Assembly: GCF_001591145.1 (NCBI RefSeq)
Contig: NZ_BCUF01000043.1
Coordinates: forward strand, 1-50,841
Reading direction: 5' to 3'
Source: Vibrio harveyi NBRC 15634 = ATCC 14126 = KCTC 12724
GTDB lineage: Bacteria; Pseudomonadota; Gammaproteobacteria; Enterobacterales; Vibrionaceae
Length of the DNA stretch: 50,841 nucleotides
Position numbers and translations under genes: made by a program. Position 1 is the stretch's first letter; each line of letters opens with the position of its first letter. Positions 35,200-44,153 of the stretch are shown one piece after another. Under the pieces are notes generated by a model, which was not told where the DNA came from, made no database searches, and worked only from the letters and a program-made list of their open reading frames with translations.

Positions 35200-35247
35200 A
35201 AGATACATTTGAGATACAACTTTAAACATGCATTACAAATACAACTT
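35200..35247. promoter_or_regulatory. Two tandem NsrR operators in the nsrR-hmp gap
   Basis: Two 23-bp boxes fit the NsrR pattern of 11-1-11 partial dyads (AAGATGYATTT-N-complement): 35200-35222 (left half AAGATACATTT, right half AGATACAACTT) and 35225-35247 (AACATGCATTA, AAATACAACTT). They are 25 bp centre to centre, so on the same DNA face after about 2.4 turns. They end 16 bp before the hmp start and should repress hmp in the absence of nitric oxide. Confidence 0.85.
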
Positions 35248-35263
35248 TAAATAGGAAGCCATT

Positions 35264-36448
35264 ATGCTCAGCAACCAAACCATTGATATCGTGAAAGCAA
35301 CCGCACCACTTCTTGCTGAAACCGGTCCGAAGTTAACGGCACACTTTTACGATCGTATGTTCACCCATAACCCTGAGTTGAAAGACATTTTCAACATGAG
35401 TAATCAGCGTAATGGTGACCAACGTGAAGCTCTATTTAATGCAATCTGCGCTTACGCAACCAACATCGATAACCTACCAGCACTGCTTGGTGCAGTAGAA
35501 AAAATCGCCCATAAACACACCAGTTTTATGATCACCAAAGATCAGTACCAAATCGTTGGTACACATCTACTTGCGACGATCGACGAGTTGTTCTCTCCGG
35601 GTCAGGAAGTGATTGATGCATGGGCAGAAGCTTATGACGTGCTGGCCAATGTATTTATTCAGCGTGAAGAGCAAATCTACCAAGAGAATGCAGCACTGCA
35701 AGGTGGCTGGCGTGGCCTGCGTGAATTTGAGTTGGTGGGCAAGCAGCTTGAGAGCGAAAACATCTGTAGCTTTGTTTTCAAACCAACCGATGGTGAAGTG
35801 GTTTCTGAGTACAAACCTGGTCAATACCTAGGTATCTACATCAACAGTGATAAGTTCGAAAACCAAGAGATTCGCCAATACAGCCTATCCTCTGCGGTTC
35901 AAGAGAACACTTACCGTATCTCGGTAAAACGTGAAGAAGGCGGTAAAGTATCGAACTTCCTTCACGATGAGTTGAGCATCGGCGATAAGGTGCAACTTGC
36001 GGCACCTGCGGGTGATTTCTTTATGGATGTGGACGCGGCTACACCGGTTGTTTTGGTATCAGCGGGCGTTGGTCTAACTCCGACTCTATCAATGCTTGAG
36101 AGCCTTTCTGAGCACCAAGCACCAGTCACATGGGTACATGCTACAGAAAACGGTCAACAACACGCATTCAAACAGCACGTAAACCAGCTCGTAAATGCTA
36201 AAGAGAACATGAACTCGTTGGTTTGGTACAACCAACCAACAGCAGAAGACAAGATTGGTGAAGACTTCCACTTCACCGGTTTCGTCAACTTAACTGAAAT
36301 TGAAGCAGCCCTTAAGCAAGACAACGTACAAGTCTACTTCTGTGGTCCTGTTGGCTTTATGCAGCACGTCGCGAAACAATTACTTGAGCTTGGCGTAGCG
36401 CAAGAGCAGTTCCATTACGAGTGCTTTGGTCCACACAAAGTCGTTTAA
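35264..36448 (+). CDS. hmp: Flavohemoglobin, nitric oxide dioxygenase
   Basis: Oxidises nitric oxide to nitrate with O2 and NAD(P)H. It is 394 aa. The globin domain (1-140) has the proximal His85 and Tyr29, the FAD domain (about 150-260) has RQYSLSSA, and the NAD domain (about 265-394) has VLVSAGVGLTPTLSML and YFCGPVGFMQ. It is divergent from nsrR behind two NsrR boxes, so induction by nitric oxide is expected. AGGAAG lies 6 nt upstream of the ATG. Confidence 0.96.
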   Translation: MLSNQTIDIVKATAPLLAETGPKLTAHFYDRMFTHNPELKDIFNMSNQRNGDQREALFNAICAYATNIDNLPALLGAVEKIAHKHTSFMITKDQYQIVGTHLLATIDELFSPGQEVIDAWAEAYDVLANVFIQREEQIYQENAALQGGWRGLREFELVGKQLESENICSFVFKPTDGEVVSEYKPGQYLGIYINSDKFENQEIRQYSLSSAVQENTYRISVKREEGGKVSNFLHDELSIGDKVQLAAPAGDFFMDVDAATPVVLVSAGVGLTPTLSMLESLSEHQAPVTWVHATENGQQHAFKQHVNQLVNAKENMNSLVWYNQPTAEDKIGEDFHFTGFVNLTEIEAALKQDNVQVYFCGPVGFMQHVAKQLLELGVAQEQFHYECFGPHKVV

Positions 36449-36474
36449 TCGCCTGCAATTACGCTTCGGGAAAA

Positions 36475-36507
36475 ACAACAAAGCCCACATGATGTGGGCT
36501 TTGTTGT
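36475..36507. terminator. Bidirectional terminator between hmp and motX
   Basis: A perfect 16-bp inverted repeat (core AAAGCCCACAT) around a single central base lies between two convergent genes, with short T runs on each side. Confidence 0.9.
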
Positions 36508-36554
36508 ATGTATTGGCAGAGCTTTATGAAGTTACTGGTGTTTTAAGAGTACAC

Positions 36555-37190
36555 CTACCAGAAAGTGTCGCGGCGCTTAGCGCGCGCAATAATGTTTTGT
36601 GGCATGCGTTGCTCAAGACCGTTTCTCAGCATCGCAATACGTTTGTGCTTTCTTTGATCGGCAGTCACCGAATTATAAAGCCAACGGTAGGCATCTTCGT
36701 AATCCAACGGACTACCGTAATCACGCAGCAATAGCTCAGCAAGATGAATACGCGCATTTAAGTTGCCCATTGCCGCCGCTTCTCGCAGGTATGGGATTGC
36801 ACGTTCTTTATCTTGTTGGACTAAAGTACCGCGAGAGTAATAGCGACCTAGCTGCTCTAGTGCAGCTGGCAAGCCTTGGTGGGCTGCATTTTCCATGTAG
36901 TAAAGACCGAGCTCTACGTCTTGCTCTACACATACGCCCCACGCCAACATATCGCCATAAAGGAATTCATAAGACGGCAAGTTAATGCGCGTCGCACGTG
37001 CCACGATATCTTCCACTAGCTGGCAGTTATCAGCGCGCACGCGTTCTAAGTGCTTATTCTGCTCAATAAGCTTAATAAGCTCTGCTTCGGTGTAGATGGG
37101 GACAGGCGCCCCTACATCGGCAACATCTGCCCAAGCCGATGTCGCACTCAGCATCAATAACAGTGAAGCAGCCACTGTTCGTAACTTCAT
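36555..37190 (-). CDS. motX: Sodium-type polar flagellar motor protein MotX
   Basis: Periplasmic component of the T ring of the Na+-driven polar flagellum in vibrios; it works with MotY to recruit the PomA/PomB stator. From ATG at 37190 it is 211 aa, the length of V. alginolyticus MotX; the open frame up to 37265 is leader. A signal peptide (MKLRTVAASLLLMLSATSAWA) and Sel1-type helical repeats (about 75-185; GLYYMENAAHQGLPAALEQLG) are visible. The transcript should start from a sigma-28 promoter, away from the main flagellar clusters. Confidence 0.95.
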   Translation of the reverse strand: MKLRTVAASLLLMLSATSAWADVADVGAPVPIYTEAELIKLIEQNKHLERVRADNCQLVEDIVARATRINLPSYEFLYGDMLAWGVCVEQDVELGLYYMENAAHQGLPAALEQLGRYYSRGTLVQQDKERAIPYLREAAAMGNLNARIHLAELLLRDYGSPLDYEDAYRWLYNSVTADQRKHKRIAMLRNGLEQRMPQNIIARAKRRDTFW

Positions 37191-37255
37191 AAATGTACTC
37201 TTTAAGGTATCTAAGAAACCAAAGATCAGCCAAGGATCTCCTCTGCTTGATAACC

Positions 37256-37282
37256 TTATCGGCAAAGGTCAGTTAAGCTTTA
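37256..37282 (-). promoter_or_regulatory. Sigma-28 (FliA) promoter of motX
   Basis: TAAAGCTT (37275-37282), 11 bp, GCCGATAA (37256-37263) on the minus strand matches the flagellar sigma-28 consensus TAAAGTTT-N11-GCCGATAA at 15 of 16 positions. It lies about 65 bp upstream of motX and places the gene in the late flagellar class. Confidence 0.9.
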
Positions 37283-37326
37283 GGCAATTTTTGCCTCCTA
37301 CTTAAGCTTAACGGCAAATATTTGCC
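37273..37326. repeat. Pair of related palindromes upstream of motX
   Basis: Two similar blocks, 37273-37295 and 37302-37326, each begin TTAAGCTT and end in a GGCAA...TTGCC dyad (one is the perfect palindrome GGCAAATATTTGCC at 37313-37326). The first block overlaps the -35 element of the motX promoter. This looks like a duplicated regulator site. Confidence 0.6.
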
Positions 37327-37370
37327 ACGGCGAGTCGCATTTTTCGGCAGTGAACCCAACTCACAGATAC

Positions 37371-37399
37371 AAAAAAACCGGCTATAAAAGCCGGTTTTT
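37371..37399 (-). terminator. Terminator after purA
   Basis: AAACCGGCT and its complement form a 9-bp stem with a 5-nt loop; T7 follows on the minus strand. It lies 24 bp after the purA stop. Confidence 0.9.
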
Positions 37400-37420
37400 A
37401 TAATCTCTAACGAGTATCGA

Positions 37421-38737
37421 TTAAGCTTCGAATGGGTGAACCTTAATGATAGTTTCGTTACGGTCAGGACCTGTAGAGATGATGTCTACTGGCACGCCAG
37501 TTAGCTCTTCGATACGCTTGATGTAATCTAGAGCAGCTTGTGGTAGCTCTTCGATTGATTTCGCACCGAATGTGTTCTCAGACCAACCTGGCATTGTTTC
37601 GTAGATAGGCGTTGCTTTTTCGAATGCTTCAGCAGCCATCGGAGAAACTTCTAGCGTAGAGCCATCTTCCATCTTGTAACCAGTACAGATTTTTAGCTCT
37701 TCTAGACCATCTAGTACGTCTAGTTTAGTTAGACAGAAACCAGATACAGAGTTGATTTGGATTGCACGACGCATAGCAACAGCATCGAACCAACCAGTAC
37801 GGCGTAAACGACCTGTTGTCGCACCAAACTCGTGACCAACTTCACCTAGGTGTTTACCTACTGGATCTTGCTTGTCTAGACCGTCGTATAGCTCAGTCGG
37901 GAATGGACCTGCACCAACGCGAGTACAGTAAGCTTTCGCGATACCAAGGATGTAACCGATGTGACGAGGACCGAAACCAGAACCTGCAGCAACACCACCA
38001 GCAGTCGTGTTAGAAGAAGTTACGTACGGGTAAGTACCGTGGTCGATATCAAGTAGAGTACCTTGTGCACCTTCGAACATGATCTTGTCGCCGCGCTTAC
38101 GTGCTGCGTCTAGTTCGTCAGTTACGTCGATAACCATTGAAGTTAGTAGTTCAGCGTAGCCTTTCGCTTGCTCAAGTACTTCTTCGTAGCTTACTGGCTC
38201 AGCTTTGTAGAAGTTAACTAGTTGGAAGTTATGGAATTCCATTACTTCTTTTAGTTTCTCTGCAAAAGTAGCCATATCGAATAGGTCGCCAACGCGTAGA
38301 CCGCGACGAGCAACTTTATCTTCGTATGCTGGACCGATACCACGACCCGTTGTACCGATAGCTTTTTTACCGCGAGCGATTTCGCGAGCTTGGTCCATTG
38401 CAACGTGGTAAGGAAGAATTAGAGGACATGCTTCAGAAATGAAAAGACGTTCGCGTACTGGAATGCCGCGCTCTTCAAGAGGTTTCATTTCTTTAATTAG
38501 AGCTTCAGGCGATAGTACAACACCGTTACCGATAACGCATTTTACGTTATCGCGAAGGATACCTGATGGAATTAAGTGAAGAACGGTTTTTTCACCGTCA
38601 ATTACAAGTGTGTGACCTGCGTTGTGACCGCCTTGGTAGCGTACCACGTATTTTGCATCTTCAGTTAAAAGGTCTACGATTTTACCTTTACCTTCGTCAC
38701 CCCATTGGGTGCCTAGAACGACTACGTTATTTCCCAT
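37421..38737 (-). CDS. purA: Adenylosuccinate synthetase
   Basis: Joins IMP and aspartate with GTP in the first committed step to AMP. It is 438 aa. The GTP-binding GTQWGDEGKGK is at residues 9-19, followed by GHNAGHT, GTTGRGIGPAYEDK and FEGAQGTLLDIDHGTYPYVT. It is monocistronic, with its own terminator and a 170-bp gap upstream that also serves the divergent DUF2065 gene. Codons look optimised for high expression. Confidence 0.98.
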   Translation of the reverse strand: MGNNVVVLGTQWGDEGKGKIVDLLTEDAKYVVRYQGGHNAGHTLVIDGEKTVLHLIPSGILRDNVKCVIGNGVVLSPEALIKEMKPLEERGIPVRERLFISEACPLILPYHVAMDQAREIARGKKAIGTTGRGIGPAYEDKVARRGLRVGDLFDMATFAEKLKEVMEFHNFQLVNFYKAEPVSYEEVLEQAKGYAELLTSMVIDVTDELDAARKRGDKIMFEGAQGTLLDIDHGTYPYVTSSNTTAGGVAAGSGFGPRHIGYILGIAKAYCTRVGAGPFPTELYDGLDKQDPVGKHLGEVGHEFGATTGRLRRTGWFDAVAMRRAIQINSVSGFCLTKLDVLDGLEELKICTGYKMEDGSTLEVSPMAAEAFEKATPIYETMPGWSENTFGAKSIEELPQAALDYIKRIEELTGVPVDIISTGPDRNETIIKVHPFEA

Positions 38738-38910
38738 CTTTCCAAGTCTGATTGCTAGTTAAAAATGGATTCTAGCACTGAATCACTCTTCTTGCAGTCA
38801 TTTTTTGTTCACAGAGTTGATACTAGAATGCAAACTCGCCACCCCTGCTCATTTCGAAATCACTACATCGCTGATAATATTTACTTTTCAGAATTCAACT
38901 AGGAATCATG

Positions 38911-39096
38911 ATGTCTGAGTCTATTTGGCTAGCGATAGGGCTAGTATTGATTGTTGAAGGTATGGGACCATTGGTCGCCCCAAATGGCTGGCGCAACATG
39001 GTGGCTCAGTTGAGTGAGCAGCCAGATAACCAATTACGTCGCATTGGTGGTTGCTTAGTGGTAGCAGGGGCTGTCATCGCTATCATGATGAGTTAA
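38911..39096 (+). CDS. DUF2065 small membrane protein
   Basis: A 61-aa protein with two predicted membrane helices (IWLAIGLVLIVEGMGPLVA and GGCLVVAGAVIAIMM) joined by a short charged loop, matching DUF2065 (E. coli YjeT). Function unknown. The second of two adjacent ATGs is preferred because AGGA is 6 nt upstream of it. In E. coli yjeT runs in line between hflC and purA; here it is on the opposite strand and convergent with hflC. Confidence 0.88.
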   Translation: MSESIWLAIGLVLIVEGMGPLVAPNGWRNMVAQLSEQPDNQLRRIGGCLVVAGAVIAIMMS

Positions 39097-39155
39097 TCAC
39101 GCTTCTGACTCTATCTTGAATTTGTCTAGCAGATACCGTTAGAAACAAAAGATAC

Positions 39156-39182
39156 AAAAAAGGCTCCATAACGGAGCCTTTT
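39156..39182. terminator. Bidirectional terminator between the DUF2065 gene and hflC
   Basis: AAGGCTCC and its complement form an 8-bp stem with a 5-nt loop, extended by A-T pairs and flanked by A6 and T4. It serves two convergent genes. Confidence 0.9.
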
Positions 39183-39203
39183 CAATTTGCGGTAACGCTT
39201 AGG

Positions 39204-40184
39204 TTATTTCGCTTCTGCGCCTTTCGCGTTGTTCATGTATTGGAAGAATTCACTCTTCGGATCCAGAACAAGGATGTCACTCTTAGAGCTGAACGATTTC
39301 TCGTAAGCTTTTAGAGAACGTAGGAAGCTGAAGAACTCAGGATCTTTGTTGTACGCATTTGCGTAGATCTTCGCCGCTTCTGCATCCGCTTCACCTCGTG
39401 TTACACGAGCTGTTTTGTCTGCTTCAGCAAGAATCGTCGCTACTTCAAGCTCAGCTTGTGCGCGGATTACTTCTGCTTTCTCACGACCTTGAGAACGGTG
39501 TTTACGAGCTACCGACTCACGCTCTGCGCGCATACGACGGTAGATAGATTCACTGATCTCATCTGGTAGGTTGATCTTCTTCATACGGAAGTCGACGATA
39601 CGAACACCCAAGTCTTTCATTGCGCTGTCACGCGTGTCTTTCAACACTTCAGACATGATTAGGTCACGTTCGCCATCGATTTCTAATGCTTCACGAGCCG
39701 CCTCAGTGCTCACTTCATCACTGCTTGCGTCTTCTGGAAGTACGTCGTTATTACGTGGGCCAGATACGATTTGCTTGATTTCACGAGAACCGATTTCTGC
39801 ACGTAGAACGTCTGTTACTTTACGCTCAAGAAGCGCTTCAGCAGTCAGCGTGTTACCACCGCCAGTTGCTAGGTAGTAACGACCGAAATCCTCAATACGC
39901 CACTTCACGTAGGTATCGATGATTACGTCTTTTTTCTCAGACGTTACGAAACGGTCAGCACGACCATCCATTGTTTGGATACGCGCATCTAGTGTTTTCA
40001 CGCGGTCAAACAAAGGCATTTTGAAATGCAGACCCGGCTCGTAAATACGAGTAATGTCGTTGTTGTCTTTCAAGACACGACCAAATCGAACCACAATACC
40101 GCGGTCGCCTTCAGGAATCACAAACAGTGACATCAGCATCAATGCCAGTGCGATGACCAGTACAGGGATCATTAACTTACGCAT
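39204..40184 (-). CDS. hflC: FtsH regulator HflC
   Basis: SPFH-domain membrane protein that with HflK forms a large periplasmic cage around the FtsH protease and limits its access to membrane substrates. It is 326 aa with an N-terminal membrane anchor (LMIPVLVIALALMLMSLFVI), the SPFH domain (about 25-190) and a long coiled coil rich in Ala/Glu (about 215-285). It lies 2 bp after hflK. Confidence 0.96.
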   Translation of the reverse strand: MRKLMIPVLVIALALMLMSLFVIPEGDRGIVVRFGRVLKDNNDITRIYEPGLHFKMPLFDRVKTLDARIQTMDGRADRFVTSEKKDVIIDTYVKWRIEDFGRYYLATGGGNTLTAEALLERKVTDVLRAEIGSREIKQIVSGPRNNDVLPEDASSDEVSTEAAREALEIDGERDLIMSEVLKDTRDSAMKDLGVRIVDFRMKKINLPDEISESIYRRMRAERESVARKHRSQGREKAEVIRAQAELEVATILAEADKTARVTRGEADAEAAKIYANAYNKDPEFFSFLRSLKAYEKSFSSKSDILVLDPKSEFFQYMNNAKGAEAK

Positions 40185-40186
40185 TC

Positions 40187-41389
40187 TTAGTATCTCCCTT
40201 GACGTGTACCAGTTGAACGAGACTGCGTGTTCGAAGTGTCTTCTTGCGAACGCTCAGATTCCAATTGGATGTGATCGTACGTTGAAGTCGATTTCGATTT
40301 ACGTTTAGTGTCTGTTTGACCATCTTGACCAGCCAGTTTATCGATTGGAAGGTAAAGAAGGTTGCCGCTAGATTCAGAGTCAATCAACACTTTCGATGTG
40401 CTTGAGTAAACCTCTTCCATCGCGTCTAGGTACAGACGGTCACGAGTTACACCAGGTGCCGCTTGGTATTCAGGCAGTAGTTTTTCAAACTGAGCTACTT
40501 GACCAAGAGCTTCGTTGGTTACACGCTCGTTGTAACCTTGCGCTTCTTTCTTCAAACGCTCTGCACGACCTGTTGCTTTCGGCAAGATTTCGTTCTTGTA
40601 AGCTTCTGCTTCACGGATGAAACGCTCTTCATCCTCACGCGCAGCGATTGCATCATCAAACGCATCTTTAACTTGCTCTGGCGGACGCGCAGACTGGAAG
40701 TTCACATCAACAATCACGATACCCATATCGTAGCTATCGATGATTTGATTTAGCGTTTCTTGTGTCGTTTGACGGATTTGCTGACGACCACTTGTTAGGA
40801 TGCTATCCATCAGTGAGTCACCAATTACCGCACGTAGCGCCGAATCTGTTGCTTGACGCAAGCTGTCGTCTGCATTGGTTACGCGGTATAGATATTTGTA
40901 TGGGTCAGCAACACGGTATTGAACGTCCATTGCTACTGTTACTACGTTTTCATCTTTTGTCAGCATTAGACCAGATGCACGTAGCGAACGAATCGCTTGC
41001 ACGTTAACCGCTTCGTATTCGTCGATAAAACGAGGACGCCAGTTCAGACCTGGGTCTACGATACGGTCGTATTTACCTAAACGCAGCACAACACCACGTT
41101 CTGCTTCACCGATGGTGTAAAAACCAGCGAAGAACCACACCGCAATCGCAATAACCGCAATTACGCCGAAGCCAATTGCACCACCGCCACCGCCGATAGA
41201 AGAACCACCGCCGCCTTTTTTACCAAACTTGCCACCCAGCTTTTGACTCAGTTTGCTGAACACTTCATCTAAATCTGGCGGACCTTGATCTCGGCCACCA
41301 GGACGCTGGCCACCACGATTATTATTACCCCAAGGGTCATTATCGCGGCCATTGTTGCCGTTGTTATTTCCAGGCTCATTCCACGCCAT
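40187..41389 (-). CDS. hflK: FtsH regulator HflK
   Basis: Partner of HflC in the FtsH-controlling complex. It is 400 aa. A cytoplasmic N-terminal tail rich in Gly, Asn and Arg (1-75) precedes one membrane helix (IGFGVIAVIAIAVWFFAGFY, about 72-92), the SPFH domain (about 93-270) and a coiled coil. The C-terminal tail after residue 355 is polar and variable. It sits between hflX (45 bp upstream) and hflC. Confidence 0.96.
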   Translation of the reverse strand: MAWNEPGNNNGNNGRDNDPWGNNNRGGQRPGGRDQGPPDLDEVFSKLSQKLGGKFGKKGGGGSSIGGGGGAIGFGVIAVIAIAVWFFAGFYTIGEAERGVVLRLGKYDRIVDPGLNWRPRFIDEYEAVNVQAIRSLRASGLMLTKDENVVTVAMDVQYRVADPYKYLYRVTNADDSLRQATDSALRAVIGDSLMDSILTSGRQQIRQTTQETLNQIIDSYDMGIVIVDVNFQSARPPEQVKDAFDDAIAAREDEERFIREAEAYKNEILPKATGRAERLKKEAQGYNERVTNEALGQVAQFEKLLPEYQAAPGVTRDRLYLDAMEEVYSSTSKVLIDSESSGNLLYLPIDKLAGQDGQTDTKRKSKSTSTYDHIQLESERSQEDTSNTQSRSTGTRQGRY

Positions 41390-41434
41390 TAGAAAGCTCC
41401 ATCATTTGATATGACGTTATACTGTAGCAGTCCT

Positions 41435-42724
41435 TTAAGTGACTATAAAGTCGACTAAAACTGCCCCTTCTCTTTTTTCAAGTCTAGACCAATCTACCTG
41501 TTGCATTCGAATATCGATCAACAAGTTACCTTCCTGGTCATATTCCTCACGTTGAATACACTTCATTTGGAAGAATGTACTACGGAATCGTCCTTGATAC
41601 TGTGGAGGAATTCGCAACTGATGCTCAACCATTTGCGACGCTAAACGCTCGGTCAGCGCGTCAAACAGAAGATCAATGCCTAATCCATCCATTGCAGAAA
41701 CCCAGACCGCGCGAGGCACGCCTTCCTCATCTCGTTCTATACGTGGTTTCTGCTCTTCTAGATTGTCAATCTTGTTCATTACTACGAGCGTCGGCACTTC
41801 ATGTGCATCGATCTCTTCTAAGACTTCATGAACAGCTTGAATATTCTCACGAAAACGCTCGTCACTGGCATCAACAACATGTAACAAAATGTCAGCTTCT
41901 TGCGTTTCCTGCAAGGTTGCTTTGAAGGCAGCAACCAAATCGTGAGGCAGGTGTCGGATAAAACCAACAGTATCTGCAAGTATTGCAGGTCCTACATCTG
42001 CTAACTCTATCTTACGTAAAGTTGGGTCAAGAGTAGCAAACAGTTGATCTGCCGCGTAAACGCCAGCTTCTGTAATACGGTTGAAGAGTGTCGACTTACC
42101 CGCGTTGGTGTAGCCCACGAGAGAAATGGTTGGTATTTCAGCTCGGTTTCGGGCACGGCGTCCTTGTTCACGCTGCTTGGCCACTTTTTCAAGTCGACGC
42201 AAGATAGCTTTGATTCTGTCACGCAATAAACGGCGGTCGGTTTCTAATTGGGTTTCACCTGGACCACGTAGACCGATACCGCCTTTCTGCCTTTCAAGGT
42301 GCGTCCAACCGCGAATCAAACGAGTAGAAATATGGCGAAGTTGGGCTAGCTCAACTTGTAGCTTACCTTCGTGTGTTCGTGCTCGTTGAGCAAAGATATC
42401 GAGGATGAGACCGGTGCGGTCGAGAACTCGACATTTGCACAGTGCTTCGAGGTTACGTTCTTGGGCAGGAGAGAGGGAGTGATTAAAAATCACAATTTCA
42501 GCGCCAGTTAATTGCACCGCAGTAGCAATTTCTTGTGCCTTACCCTCTCCGACATAGTATTTCGGGTGTGGGGATTGACGACTACCAGTCACAACTTGTA
42601 GCGTCTCTACCCCAGCGGAAGAAACCAGCATTTCGAATTCAGCTAGATCTTCCCATTCACCTTCTTGCGTGAAGTTGATATGAACAAGTACGGCTCGCTC
42701 ACCGGATTCATAACGGTCAAACAA
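41435..42724 (-). CDS. hflX: Ribosome-splitting GTPase HflX
   Basis: GTPase that binds the 50S subunit and separates stalled ribosomes, notably under heat stress. It is 429 aa. The N-terminal HflX domain (1-195) contains the glycine-rich RQKGGIGLRGPGETQLETDR. The G domain (about 198-365) has GYTNAGKSTLFN, DTVGFIRHLP and NKID. The start codon is TTG, supported by AAGGAG 8 nt upstream and by match to the E. coli N terminus (MFDRY). It lies 38 bp after hfq. Confidence 0.96.
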   Translation of the reverse strand: MFDRYESGERAVLVHINFTQEGEWEDLAEFEMLVSSAGVETLQVVTGSRQSPHPKYYVGEGKAQEIATAVQLTGAEIVIFNHSLSPAQERNLEALCKCRVLDRTGLILDIFAQRARTHEGKLQVELAQLRHISTRLIRGWTHLERQKGGIGLRGPGETQLETDRRLLRDRIKAILRRLEKVAKQREQGRRARNRAEIPTISLVGYTNAGKSTLFNRITEAGVYAADQLFATLDPTLRKIELADVGPAILADTVGFIRHLPHDLVAAFKATLQETQEADILLHVVDASDERFRENIQAVHEVLEEIDAHEVPTLVVMNKIDNLEEQKPRIERDEEGVPRAVWVSAMDGLGIDLLFDALTERLASQMVEHQLRIPPQYQGRFRSTFFQMKCIQREEYDQEGNLLIDIRMQQVDWSRLEKREGAVLVDFIVT

Positions 42725-42762
42725 GCAATCAACTCCTTATTGTAAAAATACTAAATGAAGAA

Positions 42763-43026
42763 TTAATCTTCAGATTTCTCTTGTGGACGATCACCTTGAG
42801 CACGAGCACCGCTGTGGTGGCTTACTGGACGAGCCGGCACAACTGTAGAGATTGCGTGCTTGTACACCATTTGGTTAACAGTGTTCTTCAATAGGATCAC
42901 GAATTGATCGAAAGATTCGATCTGACCTTGCAGTTTGATACCGTTCACAAGGTAGATAGATACCGGGATACGCTCACGACGTAGCGCATTTAGGAATGGG
43001 TCTTGTAGAGATTGCCCCTTAGCCAT
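42763..43026 (-). CDS. hfq: RNA chaperone Hfq
   Basis: Sm-like hexameric protein that pairs small RNAs with mRNAs. It is 87 aa, shorter than E. coli Hfq (102) because of a short acidic C-terminal tail. The Sm1 motif (IYLVNGIKLQGQIESFD) and Sm2 motif (YKHAISTVVP) are intact. AAGGA precedes the ATG. The 194-bp gap to miaA probably carries a promoter, and the leader has a hairpin at 43077-43101. Confidence 0.97.
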   Translation of the reverse strand: MAKGQSLQDPFLNALRRERIPVSIYLVNGIKLQGQIESFDQFVILLKNTVNQMVYKHAISTVVPARPVSHHSGARAQGDRPQEKSED

Positions 43027-43076
43027 TTTATTTTCCTTATTTAATTTGTAGTTGTAATTATTTAGCTAGTGGTGCA

Positions 43077-43101
43077 ATGCAAAAGGTACTGCTTTTTGCA
43101 T
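43077..43101 (-). repeat. Hairpin in the hfq leader
   Basis: ATGCAAAAG (43077-43085) and CTTTTTGCAT (43092-43101) pair with one bulged base and a 6-nt loop, about 50 bp before the hfq start. A mild terminator of miaA read-through or a control element is possible; neither is shown. Confidence 0.45.
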
Positions 43102-43220
43102 CTGAGCTAAACGAATCAAAAATGCACCCTAAGTAATTAGCAGCATAGTATAAAAACCGCCAATAACAGATCCTTTGAGAGTGCGTTCACGCAAAAACGA
43201 TCACATTATACACAGCTATC

Positions 43221-44153
43221 TCAATCAGATGCTATTGCTTCTGACATGGTTTCAAGTGCCTGTTCAATGTTATCGCTATCCAACCAAGTTAAATCATTCC
43301 AGCTGCGTAACCAGGTGATTTGACGCTTGGCCAATTGACGAGTTGCACAAATGCCACGAAAAACGGCTTCGTCGCGTGTGCAGTCCCCATCTAAGTACTC
43401 CCACATCTGTCTGTAGCCAACGCAACGGATAGAAGGAAGATCAGGGTGAAGATCCTTGCGCGCATACAACGCTTTCATTTCCTCTTCAAAACCCGCTTCC
43501 ATCATCTTATCGAAACGCAGTTCAATTCGACGGTGAAGTTCTGCCCTGTCCTTGGGAGCTATTGCAAACTGTTTGACTCGGTAAGGCAAGCTGTCGCCTT
43601 TAGTTTGAGTCAACTCAGTAAGAGTTTTACCTGAAATACGGAAGACTTCCAACGCTCTCGATAAACGTTGAGGATCGTTTGGATGAATTCTCGCAGCTGA
43701 TACAGGATCAATCTCTTTCAGCTCATCGTGCAACACCGACCAACCTTTAGTCAATGCCTCTTGCTCAATTTGCTGACGAATTTCAGGATTTGCAGCAGGA
43801 AGAGGTGATAAGCCTTCAAGTAACGCTTTGTAATACAGCATTGTACCGCCAACCAAGAGCGGAATTTTTCCTTCTGCAACAATGTCATCCATTGCTTGTA
43901 GTGCATCACGACGGAAGTCCGCCGCAGAGTACGATTCGCTCGGGTCAAGAATATCGATGAGACGATGCGGCGCTAGACTCAGCTCGCGCTCATCAGGTTT
44001 CGCCGTACCAATGTTCATGTCTTTGTAGATCAACGCCGAATCCACGCTGATGATCTCAACCGGATATTTCTGGCGAAGACGAATCGCTAGCTCTGTTTTA
44101 CCTGATGCAGTTGGCCCCATTAAAAATAGCGCCAAAGGTAGTTTGTCTGTCAT
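43221..44153 (-). CDS. miaA: tRNA dimethylallyltransferase
   Basis: Adds the isopentenyl group to A37 of tRNAs reading UNN codons, the first step to ms2i6A. It is 310 aa. The P-loop MGPTASGKTE is near residues 12-21, followed by SVDSALIYKDMNIGTAKP and the substrate-channel motif RCVGYRQMWEYLDG. It overlaps the mutL stop by 4 bp (ATGA), so translation is coupled. Confidence 0.97.
   Translation of the reverse strand: MTDKLPLALFLMGPTASGKTELAIRLRQKYPVEIISVDSALIYKDMNIGTAKPDERELSLAPHRLIDILDPSESYSAADFRRDALQAMDDIVAEGKIPLLVGGTMLYYKALLEGLSPLPAANPEIRQQIEQEALTKGWSVLHDELKEIDPVSAARIHPNDPQRLSRALEVFRISGKTLTELTQTKGDSLPYRVKQFAIAPKDRAELHRRIELRFDKMMEAGFEEEMKALYARKDLHPDLPSIRCVGYRQMWEYLDGDCTRDEAVFRGICATRQLAKRQITWLRSWNDLTWLDSDNIEQALETMSEAIASD

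Noticed and set aside
37191..37265. N-terminal extension of MotX
   Set aside because: It would place residues before a clear signal peptide, and the sigma-28 -10 element lies within this stretch.
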